64,000 nt of DNA from Arthrobacter sp. Y81 (GCF_002929335.1 NZ_PJIL01000013.1:80429-144428), one strand, 5' to 3'. Numbered from the stretch's first letter, positions 7,953 to 16,747 are shown. Program-made: numbers and translations. The notes: generated by a model not told the origin, from the letters alone.

Positions 7953-9323
7953 ATGACCAGGCCTGCGGTGAAGGTCCCTGTCGCGGGCGTATCGCGCACC
8001 GCACTGGATACCGTATGGGACAGGATCTTCTTCCTGGTCGGTGGTGTCGCCGCCGTCTGGTTGACCTATCTTCTCGTTGAGCTCAGCTTCCAGTGGGGCT
8101 GGGGCCAGATCTGGTTCACGTTCATCTTCTGGGCGATGCTCGCCTACCTCGTACTACCCCGGCTCCACTCGATCCTGACCCGCGTGTACGTGCCCGATTA
8201 CTTCATCGGACGCGCCCGCACCAGCGACGGCCTGCTCGGGGATCCCGTCAACGTTGCCCTGCTCGGTTCCGAAGGACAGCTCCACCGGGTCATGCGCTTG
8301 GCGGGCTGGACCGTCGCCGATGACGTGACCCTGGCCAGCAGCTGGCGGATCATCACGTCCACGGTCCTGCGCCGCAGCTACCTCGAGGCTCCGGTCAGCC
8401 CCCTCTTCCTGTTCGGCCGCCAGCAGGACTTCGCGTACCAGCAGGAAGTGGACGGAAGCCCCGGCAAGCGGCACCACGTCCGCTTCTGGCACTGCCCGCC
8501 CGGCTGGCTGCTCCCCGGCGGCGTGGCCGTGGACTGGCTGGCCGCCGGCACGTACGACCGCAGCGTCGGCTTCTCGCTGTTCACGCTCCAGATCACGCAC
8601 AAGATCGACGAACACACTGACGATGAGCGCGACCATATCGTCAGGTCCATTTCCGACGCCGACCCGTCGGCTGCCGTTCGGGTGATCCAGGACTTCTCCA
8701 CCGGCTACCACACGCGCAACGGCGGCGGCGATGAAATCGCCACCGATGGCGACCTTCCCATCGTTGACCTGCGCGGAACACCGGTGCCCGGCGTGGCCGC
8801 TCCCCGGCTCCCGAGCGACAGCCGGAACAGGCGCCCCGCCCCCACCATCATCGGCGCCGCCCTCGTCGCCGGCCGCGCACTGGCGGCGGCCGCCCTCGCC
8901 ATGTCCTTCGTGCTGTTCCCCGAAGAGCACATGGAACCGCTCCTTCAGCCCGCTGGAGGCTCCGGCAATGGCTCCGGTGCCGGGCTGACCGCGGACCAGG
9001 CGCAGCTGGTGCTCTACGCCGGCCTGGCCGTCGTGGTGCTCTTTGCGCTCGCCGAACTGCTGCTGGCCTGGCTCGTTTTCCTGGGACGGAACTGGGCGCG
9101 CACGCTCACCATGGCCGTGAGCACCGTCGCGATCGGCCTGCAGGTCATCGATGTGGCCAACGGAGGTCCCGGCATCACGCTGCAGACCAACCTCCCCGGC
9201 CTCACACTGGACATCCTGCTCATCCTCGCCCTGTCCAGCCAGCGGTCCCGCGTCTATGCCCGCCGGGACCGCAAGGAACCAAAGCGGATCGCGGCCCGGC
9301 CCGGAGGCCGCGCAGCGATCTGA
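7953..9323 (+). CDS. LssY C-terminal domain membrane protein
   Basis: About 456 aa. Two N-terminal membrane segments (about 25-70) are followed by a soluble domain of about 200 residues that resembles LssY_C (EGQLHRVMRLAGW, then SPLFLFGRQQDF, RKHHVRFW-like and TYDRSVGFS motifs), and three to four C-terminal membrane segments. LssY_C is a domain of unknown function, often attached to PAP2 phosphatases in the lss/LspE context; here there is no phosphatase domain. ATG at 7953 or the TTG two codons before could start it; neither has a strong ribosome binding site. Confidence 0.75.
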   Translation: MTRPAVKVPVAGVSRTALDTVWDRIFFLVGGVAAVWLTYLLVELSFQWGWGQIWFTFIFWAMLAYLVLPRLHSILTRVYVPDYFIGRARTSDGLLGDPVNVALLGSEGQLHRVMRLAGWTVADDVTLASSWRIITSTVLRRSYLEAPVSPLFLFGRQQDFAYQQEVDGSPGKRHHVRFWHCPPGWLLPGGVAVDWLAAGTYDRSVGFSLFTLQITHKIDEHTDDERDHIVRSISDADPSAAVRVIQDFSTGYHTRNGGGDEIATDGDLPIVDLRGTPVPGVAAPRLPSDSRNRRPAPTIIGAALVAGRALAAAALAMSFVLFPEEHMEPLLQPAGGSGNGSGAGLTADQAQLVLYAGLAVVVLFALAELLLAWLVFLGRNWARTLTMAVSTVAIGLQVIDVANGGPGITLQTNLPGLTLDILLILALSSQRSRVYARRDRKEPKRIAARPGGRAAI

Positions 9324-9346
9324 TCGCTGAGGTTTGGCTTGGAAAA

Positions 9347-10279
9347 TCAGACGGTGGACGGGTCCGTATTGGCGCCGCACAGGATCACGGCAACGCGTTC
9401 ACCGTCCGCCGGGACGTAGGCCCCCGAGGTCAGGGCGGCAAAGGCGGCCGCCGCGCCGTGCTCCACGACCATCCGGTAGTCGGCCCACAGCTGCGAGCGC
9501 GCGGCGACAATCTCGTCGTCGGACACCAGCACGCTCTTCACGCCGGTCCTGACCGCGACGTCAAAGCCGATCTGTCCGATCCGCCGTGCCCCGAGTGAGT
9601 CGGCGGCGACGCCGGCGACGGCAACATCCACCGGCTCCCCCGCCTTCAGCGCGGCGTGGAGCGTGGGAGCCGCGGCGGGCTCCACGCCCACCACATTGGC
9701 CAGGCCTTCGACGGCGGCCGCGATCCCGGCCATCAGTCCCCCGCCGCCCACAGCCACCAGCACGGTGTCCACGCCGCCCAGCTGTTCCAGGAGTTCCGAA
9801 CCGACGGTGCCGGCACCTGCGGCGATCTCCGGCTGGTCGTAGGCGTGGCAGTACACGGCGCCGGTTTCGGCCGCATACGCGATGGCGGCGTCGTAGGCGA
9901 CGGCATATTCAGCGCCCCGCTGGATGACGGACGCCCCGGATTCCCGGAGCTTCTTCACCTTCATCGCGGGAGCGGTCTCGGGGACAAAAACAACGGCCGG
10001 CACTCCGGCCCGGGCCGCGGCATAGGCGTTGGCGAGGCCCGCGTTGCCGCCGGAGGCCACCACGATCCCCACGTCCTCCTTCAGCTCGCCCCGCTCGCGG
10101 CAGGCAAGCACGCGGTTGAAGGCGCCCCGGGCCTTGAATGTTCCGGTGTGCTGCATGAACTCGCACTTCAGCCAGACGTCCCCCGGAAAGCTCCCACGGT
10201 CCGCCTCGATGACGGGCGTGCGGCGCACCAGCCCCGCAATCCTGGCAGCGGCTTCATCGACGTCAGTGCGTGTGATCAT
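9347..10279 (-). CDS. Threonine/serine dehydratase-like PLP enzyme
   Basis: A 310-aa fold-type II PLP enzyme with Schiff-base Lys49 in HTGTFKARGA, the phosphate loop ASGGNAGLA (75-83) and a glycine-rich VAVGGGGLMAG loop. Members deaminate threonine or serine to 2-oxoacids. It lacks the ACT-like regulatory domain of biosynthetic IlvA, so it is of the catabolic or serine-racemase-like short type. It follows the IclR regulator on the same strand with a 1-nt gap, which suggests co-transcription and regulation of this enzyme by that protein. Substrate not certain. Confidence 0.85.
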   Translation of the reverse strand: MITRTDVDEAAARIAGLVRRTPVIEADRGSFPGDVWLKCEFMQHTGTFKARGAFNRVLACRERGELKEDVGIVVASGGNAGLANAYAAARAGVPAVVFVPETAPAMKVKKLRESGASVIQRGAEYAVAYDAAIAYAAETGAVYCHAYDQPEIAAGAGTVGSELLEQLGGVDTVLVAVGGGGLMAGIAAAVEGLANVVGVEPAAAPTLHAALKAGEPVDVAVAGVAADSLGARRIGQIGFDVAVRTGVKSVLVSDDEIVAARSQLWADYRMVVEHGAAAAFAALTSGAYVPADGERVAVILCGANTDPSTV

Positions 10280-10280
10280 T

Positions 10281-11078
10281 TCATCCCCGGGTAGAAGTGT
10301 TGTGCGGTTCGGTGGCGCGGCCGCCGTAATCGTGGCCGATCTGCCGCGCGGCGTCCTGCAGGAGCGGAACGACTGTTTTTTCGATCGCGTCCGCGGGGGC
10401 CCTGTGGGTCTGCAGGGACACGTTGACGGCGGCGACGACGTCGTGGCCGCGCCAGACCGGGACGGCGACGCCGCGGAGGCCTTCCTCCAGTTCCTGTGAA
10501 ACCATGGACCATCCCTTGTCCCGGGCCTGCTCCACTTCGGCCTGCAGCTGGTCGAGGGTTCCGATCGAGCGCTCGGTGAACCGCTGCAGCTGGACGGAAT
10601 CGAAGTACGTTCTCAGCTCGGCGTCGGACAGCGCACCCAGCAGCACCCGTCCCATGGACGTGGCCCAGGCCGGGAACCTGGTGCCCACGCTGATGGAGAC
10701 ACTCAGGAGCCGTGGTGACGGGACGCACGCGACATAGACGACGTCGGTGCCGTCGAGGATGCACAGCGACGTCGTCTCGTTGAGGTCGGCGGCAAGGGAC
10801 TTAAGGTGCGGCTCCGCGATCCTGGGGAGCGCCAGGTTTGCCAGGAAGGACTGCCCGATGTCCAGCGACCTGGGCGTCAGTTCGAAGTTGGTGCCGTCGG
10901 CGCGAAGGTAGCCCAGGTCCGTCAGTGTCAGCAGGAACCTCCGGGCGGAGGCCCTGGTCATGTCCGACTTCGCGGCGACCCGGGTGACGGTCAGGCGGGG
11001 TTCGTCCGGGGTGAAGGCCCGCAGTACGTCAAAGGTCTTCTCCACCGACTTCACGAAGTACGCGGGTTGCTCCGCCAT
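10281..11078 (-). CDS. IclR-family transcriptional regulator (PcaR/PobR-like)
   Basis: A 265-aa regulator with an N-terminal winged helix (about 8-70: FDVLRAFTPDEPRLTVT, then TRASARRFLLTL) and an IclR effector domain (about 80-250; SMGRVLLGALSD, ending near VSLQTHRAP). Sequence character is closest to the Pca/Pob subgroup that senses aromatic acids such as protocatechuate or p-hydroxybenzoate; this is an inference. It is immediately upstream of the dehydratase and next to the shikimate dehydrogenase and MHS transporter, which would fit control of shikimate/quinate use. Confidence 0.88.
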   Translation of the reverse strand: MAEQPAYFVKSVEKTFDVLRAFTPDEPRLTVTRVAAKSDMTRASARRFLLTLTDLGYLRADGTNFELTPRSLDIGQSFLANLALPRIAEPHLKSLAADLNETTSLCILDGTDVVYVACVPSPRLLSVSISVGTRFPAWATSMGRVLLGALSDAELRTYFDSVQLQRFTERSIGTLDQLQAEVEQARDKGWSMVSQELEEGLRGVAVPVWRGHDVVAAVNVSLQTHRAPADAIEKTVVPLLQDAARQIGHDYGGRATEPHNTSTRG

Positions 11079-11191
11079 GGAATCGCTTGCCCTCCCTGAA
11101 GCTCATGTCCGGCACCAGCGGGCGCTTGGCCGCAGGCTTATTCCGATCATATCCGGATAACCCGCTGCGGAATCAGCGGAACCGGCGGGGG

Positions 11192-12028
11192 TCAGTTCTT
11201 CGCCTGGATGCCCGTGAGCGTGCAGTCCAGCAGGGCGCCGGTCTCCGGCCCCAGTCCAAGGATGGGGATCATGGCAGCCGCCTGTGCGCGCAGATGGTCC
11301 CAGCCGTCGGCGCACTGCAGGCCCTGCGCCCTCGCGCTGGCGATCGTGGCCGTCACGTGGCCGGCGTAGACGAAGTCATAGACGAAGGCGTCGGGGGAAA
11401 GTTCGGCCGGGCCCCAGGCCGGTTCGTCGTCGCTTCCCTTGCCTATCGGCGTGGCGTTCACGATCAGCGATGCCATACAAGCCTGGCCCCGGGCTTCCGG
11501 CCACGAAACCGCCTTGGCCTCCATACCCAGGGTGGTTGCGAGGTCCAGCAGCTGTTGCGACGCACGCGGGTCCTTGTCCGTTACGGTGACCCGGTCAGCC
11601 AGCCCCGTCAGTGCCACCAGGGCGGCGCGTGCGGCTCCGCCGGCCCCGAGCATCAGGACGTGCCGCTGGCGCCGACCACTAAGGAGTCCGGCAACGGCGG
11701 TGATGTCCGTATTGTGCGCGCTCAGCTTCCGGCCGTGCCGGACCAGCATGTTCGAGGCTCCGCTGAGCCGGACCTGTGCGGTGACGGTGTCCGCAGCCCG
11801 GGCGGCCCATTGCTTGTGGGGCATGGTGACGTTGGCGGCCACGACGTCGGCCTCCAGCAGGGCGCCGCGGACACCGGACATGTCCCGGCCGGCCGGAACG
11901 TCCCACGCCTCATACGTCCAGCTGCTGCCGAGCTGTTCGAACACAGGGCTCCACAATCCGGGGGACATCGCCTTCGAGGCTTCCGAGCCGATGAGGAACA
12001 GCCGGTGTCCGGGCGTTTCGTTTTCCAT
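11192..12028 (-). CDS. Shikimate dehydrogenase family protein
   Basis: A 278-aa NAD(P)-dependent oxidoreductase. The substrate side shows SKAMSP (18-23, usually SKSxSP), NVTMPHK with catalytic Lys72, and HNTDI with Asp108; the nucleotide side has a Rossmann GAGGAARAAL motif (128-137). The enzyme interconverts 3-dehydroshikimate and shikimate. Because it is divergent from an MHS transporter and not in an aro operon, a catabolic role (quinate/shikimate use) is likely. The ATG at 12028 has AGAGGTGCCACC upstream. Confidence 0.85.
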   Translation of the reverse strand: MENETPGHRLFLIGSEASKAMSPGLWSPVFEQLGSSWTYEAWDVPAGRDMSGVRGALLEADVVAANVTMPHKQWAARAADTVTAQVRLSGASNMLVRHGRKLSAHNTDITAVAGLLSGRRQRHVLMLGAGGAARAALVALTGLADRVTVTDKDPRASQQLLDLATTLGMEAKAVSWPEARGQACMASLIVNATPIGKGSDDEPAWGPAELSPDAFVYDFVYAGHVTATIASARAQGLQCADGWDHLRAQAAAMIPILGLGPETGALLDCTLTGIQAKN

Positions 12029-12194
12029 GGTGGCACCTCTCAGTTGGGAGACGCAGCCGGGAGGCGTTGTGAGGCACCCCACTCTGCGGTACGCTATCCA
12101 TAGTCGCATATCGCACAGCTGTTCGTAATGCGCACAAATCAGATCGCATCCGTGCACCGGAGCAACTGTCTTTCAGTGTGGAAGGACCATCAGA

Positions 12195-13523
12195 ATGACC
12201 AATCTTGCAACCACAGCCGAGACCGCAGAGGCGCAGCGCAAGCTCAAGAGGGCCAAGAAGGCCGCGCTGGCAGCATTCCTCGGCGGCGCCCTTGAGTACT
12301 ACGACTTCTTCATCTACGCCACGGCAGCATCGCTGATCTTTTCGAAGATCTTCTTTCCCTCGGGTGACGCCACCGTCGCTCTCCTCGCCTCCTTCGCGAC
12401 TTTCGGCGTGGCCTATGTGGCCCGCCCCTTTGGCGCAGTCTTCTTTGGCCACCTCGGCGACAAGATCGGCCGCAAGGCGACCCTGGTCCTCACCCTCGTT
12501 CTGATGGGTGCTGCCACGTTCCTGATCGGTGTCCTTCCTGACTTCAACACCGCCGGCTACTGGGCGCCTGCCCTGCTGGTGCTGCTCCGCCTCATGCAGG
12601 GCCTCTCGGCGGGCGCTGAAACCGCGGGAGCCTCGGCCCTGACCACGGAGGAAGCCCCCACCGGCCGGCGCGGTTTCTTTGCCAGCTTCGCCATGAGCGG
12701 CATTTCCTTCGGCATCGTGCTGGCCTCCCTGGCCTTCCTGCCGGTGGCCGCCATGAATGAGGCGGACCGGCTCGCATGGGGCTGGCGCATCCCGTTCTGG
12801 CTCTCCGTCATCGTGCTCTTCGTGGCGTACATGGTCCGGCGTTCGCTCGAGGAACCCGAGGTCTTCGAGGAGAAGCACGATCACGGCGAGCTGGTGAAGC
12901 TGCCGTTCGCCAAGATGTTCAAGACCCACCCGGCCCAGTTCTTCCAGGTGGCCCTGATGTCCTTCGAAACCGTCACCAACACCTTTATGCAATCCTTCGG
13001 CCTGGCCTACGCCGTCTCCGTCGGCGTCCCTGCCTCCACCATGCTCTGGGTCAGCATCCTCGGTAACGTGATCGCCATCGCCACGCAGCCCCTCATGGCT
13101 GCACTGTCGGATAGGTTCGGCCGGCGCCCCGTCTTCATCACCGGTGTGGTGGGCTCGGGCATCATGATCTTTGTGTACTTCTCGGTCATCTCCACCGGCA
13201 ACATCCCCATGATCTTCGTCGCCAGCACGCTGATCACCGCCGGCACCTATGCCATGTCCAACGCGATCTACCCTGCCTGGTTCTCGGAGCTCTTCAACGT
13301 CAAGGTCCGCTACTCCGGCATGGCCATCGGGCTGCAGGTGGGCATCCTGTGCGCCGGCTTCACTCCGCTGCTGGGAACCGCCCTGGTCGGTGCCACCAAG
13401 GCCAACTGGGGACCGGCGGCGTGGATTGTGGCGGCGTCGTCGCTGCTGGCAGTCGCCGGTGCACTCTGGGCCCGCGAAACCCACAAGACACCGCTGCGCG
13501 AGCTGGGCAACCCCGTCCGCTAA
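12195..13523 (+). CDS. MHS-family MFS transporter, shikimate transporter-like
   Basis: A 442-aa transporter with 12 predicted membrane helices, a metabolite:H+ symporter. Family signatures: GALEYYDFFIYATAASLIF in helix 1 and GHLGDKIGRKATL in loop 2-3 with its duplicate SDRFGRRPVF in loop 8-9. Divergent from the shikimate dehydrogenase gene across about 166 nt, so shikimate or a related hydroaromatic acid is a likely substrate (ShiA-like), although related carriers move citrate, ketoglutarate or betaines. GTGGAAGGACCATCAG precedes the ATG at 12195. Confidence 0.87.
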   Translation: MTNLATTAETAEAQRKLKRAKKAALAAFLGGALEYYDFFIYATAASLIFSKIFFPSGDATVALLASFATFGVAYVARPFGAVFFGHLGDKIGRKATLVLTLVLMGAATFLIGVLPDFNTAGYWAPALLVLLRLMQGLSAGAETAGASALTTEEAPTGRRGFFASFAMSGISFGIVLASLAFLPVAAMNEADRLAWGWRIPFWLSVIVLFVAYMVRRSLEEPEVFEEKHDHGELVKLPFAKMFKTHPAQFFQVALMSFETVTNTFMQSFGLAYAVSVGVPASTMLWVSILGNVIAIATQPLMAALSDRFGRRPVFITGVVGSGIMIFVYFSVISTGNIPMIFVASTLITAGTYAMSNAIYPAWFSELFNVKVRYSGMAIGLQVGILCAGFTPLLGTALVGATKANWGPAAWIVAASSLLAVAGALWARETHKTPLRELGNPVR

Positions 13524-13529
13524 AGCATC

Positions 13530-13552
13530 GGTGGTTGAGCCTGTCGAAACCC
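13530..13552. repeat. Short GGTTTCGACAGGCTCAACC-type intergenic motif
   Basis: Just after the transporter stop lies GGTGGTTGAGCCTGTCGAAACC. From general knowledge this motif recurs in intergenic regions of many Micrococcaceae and Microbacteriaceae genomes, near gene ends. Only one clear copy is seen in this window. Confidence 0.5.
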
Positions 13553-13571
13553 CGGATCCCGACAAGCCCGA

Positions 13572-14072
13572 TCACCGGCGGCGGAGCCGTGCCAGCAGCG
13601 TGGCGGCGAGCAGCGCCGTCGTGATTTCCAGGGCGATGACGGCCAGCAGCCCGCCAGCGGCAGAACCTGCCGCGGATCCGGCAGCCGCTGCCGCCGGTAG
13701 GGCAGCAGCCCCGTGGCTGTGGACGGATGCGCCGTAACCGGAACCGGCGCCGGCCATCAGCAGGGCGGCGTGCAGCACCGTCATTGCGAGCCCGCACGCC
13801 ATCACCTGCCGCAGGGAACCCACGCGACCGTCGCGCCAGATGTGCACCGCACACGGCATGCCGACTCCCACCATGGCGAGCATCAGCACGTTCAGCCAGG
13901 GCCCGTGGTGGTTGCCCGCCACGAGCCAGAGGTGCACCAGGCAGGATGCCGCCGTGGCCGCGGCAACCATGCGCGGATGGAAGGCTGGGCGCGGTTGGAG
14001 GGCCGGTTTTGGCCGGAGGGGCGGCCCGGGGACGGGGCCGCCGGCGCGGTCCCATCCCCGCAGGGCTGTCAT
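13572..14072 (-). CDS. Small Cys/His-rich four-helix membrane protein downstream of copper amine oxidase
   Basis: A 166-aa protein with a Pro-rich basic N-terminus and four predicted membrane helices (about 36-53, 60-79, 89-108, 138-160). Potential soft-metal ligands sit in or near the helices: Cys44, His47, His55, His56, Cys74, His77, Cys93, His101, His118 and His120, plus several Met. It begins 9 nt after the stop of the copper amine oxidase, so the two are very probably co-transcribed. I do not recognise a named family; a role in copper supply is a hypothesis from composition and position only. Confidence 0.65.
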   Translation of the reverse strand: MTALRGWDRAGGPVPGPPLRPKPALQPRPAFHPRMVAAATAASCLVHLWLVAGNHHGPWLNVLMLAMVGVGMPCAVHIWRDGRVGSLRQVMACGLAMTVLHAALLMAGAGSGYGASVHSHGAAALPAAAAAGSAAGSAAGGLLAVIALEITTALLAATLLARLRRR

Positions 14073-14081
14073 GGCGTGGGC

Positions 14082-16001
14082 CTAGCCGTGGCAGTGTCCG
14101 CCGGCGGCAGGCTGTGAACCCGCCGGCACATCCAGCACGGGGCTGCGGTCGAAGAAGCCTTCCGGGCGGAGCTTGAAGCCGACAGTGTCCACCGGCATGA
14201 TGGGCCAGTCCTCGATCCGGGGAAAGTGGGTCAGCCCGAAGGTGTGCCAGACCACGATGTCCTGGCCGTCAATCTCGCGGTCCTGGGAGATGTACGCCGG
14301 CAGTCCGGCCCCGCCGGAATGCTGGTTCACGAAATCCCCTGTGGGGTAGCGCTCGTCCTCGGCGAACCGGGTGACCCACAGGTCCTTGGTGGCGAACGCC
14401 GCCCGGCGGGCAATCGAGGACTCCGGATCTGCGAGCAGCGTGGGCTGGTTCTGGGCATGCAGTTTGTAGCCCACGGGTTCGCCCAGCCGGTTGCGGGAGT
14501 CCGGGTTGGAAATGATCCAGGTCCGGCCAGTGCGGGCATCGGCCTCGCGGACGCCGTCGGACTCGCGGGCCAGGACAGTCCGCTTCCGGGAGAACGCGTT
14601 GCCGCGCTCGTTTCCTTCGCCCATGGCCTGCCGGACCACATCCTCCTCCTCAACCCTGTTGGTGAAGCCGTCGACGGCCATGTCCAGCCGGGCGCTGAAG
14701 AGGTGCTGGTGGAACGGCGCGCCCAGCCCCGGGGCGAGCTGGGAAATGTTGGCCGAGCCGCTTTCGGGGAAGGCACTGGTGAACACGACGCCGGTGGCTT
14801 TGGCCTCGAATTCAATGGTGCCGTCGAGGTAGAGGTACCAGTAGAAGCCGTAGTCGTAGTTGCCGATGGTGGTGAAGAAGGAGATCACCAGCCGGCGGTT
14901 GCGGCGGGTGTAGGTGATGCCGGACCAGAGGTCGCTGTGCTTGGCCAGGATGCCCCAGTCCTCCTCGTGCATGCAGATGCCGTTGCGGATCTCGCGCGGG
15001 TTGCCGAACGCGTCGCTGATCACCGGGCTGAGGTAGGTGATCTCGCCGAGGCAGTCGCAGCCCAGTTCGAGCGAGTTGGCGTACTGGCCCACCAGGTATT
15101 CGCCGGTGTCGAAGTAGTTCTGCCAGGACCGGATCGGGGACGGGTCGCCGTAGGGAACCACCATCTCGGCAATGGAAGCCCGGTTGATGATGGGACGCTT
15201 CCGCTCGCCGTCCTGGAAGGCGAGGTTGTGCAGCACCACGCCCTCGCGGACGTCGAAGCCGACGTCGACGCTCCACTTTTCCCACTCCACGTGGTTGCCG
15301 CCGGTGACCGTGAAGCTGGGTCCTTCGGGCTGGGTGATGCTGATGGGCTTCTGGGTGGTGCGCAGCGGGCCGGTGAGTTCCGGATCGGTGTAGTTGCCGT
15401 GCTCTGCGGGAATCGGGACGGCGCCGAGGTCCAGAACCTGCGTGACTTCCTTGCTGACGACGTCGATGTACGCCACGAGGCCGTCCACCGGATGCGCCCA
15501 GGCGCTGTCCTCGGGAAACTCCTGCACAAAGGCCAGTCCGCGGAGGATGCGGCGGCCCTTCTCCCCGGGGTATTCGAAGACGCCGGCGGACAGCGGTGCG
15601 ACGCGGACCGTGCCGACGTCCAGCCCGCGGTCCGCGAGGGCCGTGAGCCATCGTTCGTCGGACGCCAGGAGTTCCTCGACGACTTCAAATTCCTCTTCCA
15701 GGACGGGCAGTTCGCCCGTTACTGCGGTGTCGAGTTCGACGGCGGAGGTCACCTCGCCGCGCGTCACAGAGACCGTCACGTCGAGGGGGCGGCCGCCGGA
15801 AACATCGTGGATGAAGACGCGGAAGCGCCTGTCCTCCGCATCCGGCGCCGCGCCCCGGGCCGGGTCCAGCAGGCCGAGGTAGGCGATCCGCTTCTCCGGG
15901 CCAAGCAGTCCCCCGACACGAAGAATGCCCTGGACCTCGGTGATTTCAGCGCCCGTTGCAAGGCGGTACGGCGTAAGCGTGTCAGTTATGGAGGGTGTCA
16001 T
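14082..16001 (-). CDS. Copper amine oxidase (primary-amine oxidase, TPQ enzyme)
   Basis: A 639-aa enzyme that oxidises primary amines (phenethylamine, tyramine, histamine class) to aldehyde, ammonia and H2O2. The cofactor precursor Tyr382 lies in GNYDYGFYW, the catalytic base Asp298 in NYFDTGEYLVGQ, and copper ligands are His431 and His433 in FHQHLF and His592 in GLTHFP. These numbers are identical to those of Arthrobacter globiformis phenylethylamine oxidase (AGAO, 638 aa), so this is very likely its orthologue. No signal peptide: cytoplasmic. Start at 16001 follows TCCATAACTGACACG-type N-terminus MTPSITDTL; the frame extends upstream into the regulatory region. Divergent from a TetR gene. 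Confidence 0.96.
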   Translation of the reverse strand: MTPSITDTLTPYRLATGAEITEVQGILRVGGLLGPEKRIAYLGLLDPARGAAPDAEDRRFRVFIHDVSGGRPLDVTVSVTRGEVTSAVELDTAVTGELPVLEEEFEVVEELLASDERWLTALADRGLDVGTVRVAPLSAGVFEYPGEKGRRILRGLAFVQEFPEDSAWAHPVDGLVAYIDVVSKEVTQVLDLGAVPIPAEHGNYTDPELTGPLRTTQKPISITQPEGPSFTVTGGNHVEWEKWSVDVGFDVREGVVLHNLAFQDGERKRPIINRASIAEMVVPYGDPSPIRSWQNYFDTGEYLVGQYANSLELGCDCLGEITYLSPVISDAFGNPREIRNGICMHEEDWGILAKHSDLWSGITYTRRNRRLVISFFTTIGNYDYGFYWYLYLDGTIEFEAKATGVVFTSAFPESGSANISQLAPGLGAPFHQHLFSARLDMAVDGFTNRVEEEDVVRQAMGEGNERGNAFSRKRTVLARESDGVREADARTGRTWIISNPDSRNRLGEPVGYKLHAQNQPTLLADPESSIARRAAFATKDLWVTRFAEDERYPTGDFVNQHSGGAGLPAYISQDREIDGQDIVVWHTFGLTHFPRIEDWPIMPVDTVGFKLRPEGFFDRSPVLDVPAGSQPAAGGHCHG

Positions 16002-16037
16002 GACGGCCTTTTGTCCGGGACCTTGGCAGGTCGGATT

Positions 16038-16065
16038 TTTATTTTCTATAGTTGTAGAGAATAAA
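16038..16065. promoter_or_regulatory. 28-bp imperfect palindrome, probable TetR operator
   Basis: Arms TTTATTTTCTA and TAGAGAATAAA (10 of 11 pairs) flank a 6-nt spacer between the divergent amine oxidase and TetR genes. The site is unusually AT-rich for this genome. Position and symmetry fit an operator for the adjacent TetR repressor. Confidence 0.65.
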
Positions 16066-16123
16066 CCGTCCGTAAGATGGATCACAAGGGTTCGACACAA
16101 AAAAGTTCCGGGGGAGCGCCAGC

Positions 16124-16720
16124 GTGCCAAAGATTGTTGACCATGACGAGCGTCGCCTGGAACTGGTGGATGCAACCTGGCGGATCATCGCCAGGCTGGG
16201 CATAGAAGGCGCCACTATGCGGGAGATCGCCCTTGAGGCCGGCTTCGCCAACGGCGCCCTGAAGCCGTACTTCCCCACCAAGGACACCTTGCTGACTTTC
16301 GCGTTCGGGCACGTCTTCAACCGGACCAACGAGCGGATCAGGGAAGTGACCGCGGGCAAGGCCGGGATTCCGGCACTGAAGGCGTTTTGCGTTGAAGTGC
16401 TGCCGCTGGATTCCGAGCGCGTCAATGAAGCGCGGATCGTTGTTCCGTTCTGGCAAAAGGCCATCAACGATCCCGGGAAGGCCGCCATCCACCGCGAGTC
16501 CATGGAGCAGTGGCACGCCTCCATCCTGGGGTACCTGGCCGAGGCCAGGGAGCACGGAACGGTCAGCGCCGCCGTCGACGACTCCGCCGTCGCCGGCCAC
16601 CTGCTGAACATGCTGCTCGGCGCGCAGATTGCCGCCGCCCTCGCCCCCGAAGGCCAGGCGGATCCGGGCCTGGCTGACCAACTGGACGCCTTCCTGACCC
16701 TGCTTGCGGCCGGCGCGTGA
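16124..16720 (+). CDS. TetR-family transcriptional regulator
   Basis: A 198-aa regulator with the N-terminal TetR helix-turn-helix (IIARLGIEGATMREIALEAG, then GALKPYFPTKDTLL, about 15-60) and a C-terminal helical domain similar to the BetI/TetR_C_6 group (KAFCVEVLPLD, then EARIVVPFWQKAI). Divergent from the copper amine oxidase with a palindrome between them, so it probably represses the oxidase and itself; the ligand may be an amine. GGGGGAGCGCCAGC precedes the start. Confidence 0.9.
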   Translation: MPKIVDHDERRLELVDATWRIIARLGIEGATMREIALEAGFANGALKPYFPTKDTLLTFAFGHVFNRTNERIREVTAGKAGIPALKAFCVEVLPLDSERVNEARIVVPFWQKAINDPGKAAIHRESMEQWHASILGYLAEAREHGTVSAAVDDSAVAGHLLNMLLGAQIAAALAPEGQADPGLADQLDAFLTLLAAGA

Positions 16721-16721
16721 T

Positions 16722-16747
16722 CTTTTTTCGACGAGTGTCGAAAAAAG
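16722..16747. promoter_or_regulatory. 26-bp perfect palindrome upstream of the AraC gene
   Basis: CTTTTTTCGAC, spacer GAGT, GTCGAAAAAAG, one base after the TetR stop and about 100 nt before the AraC start. As a plus-strand terminator it would lack a T-tract after the stem. It is therefore either a hairpin terminator of unusual type or an operator. Confidence 0.55.

Noticed and set aside
11910..13565. Minus-strand frame of 551 codons opposite the MHS transporter
   Set aside because: Low-complexity His/Gly/Asp/Gln/Glu-rich translation typical of a shadow frame; the plus strand encodes a full transporter.
14226..16064. Plus-strand frame of 612 codons opposite the amine oxidase
   Set aside because: Shadow of the copper amine oxidase; no motif and no ribosome binding site.
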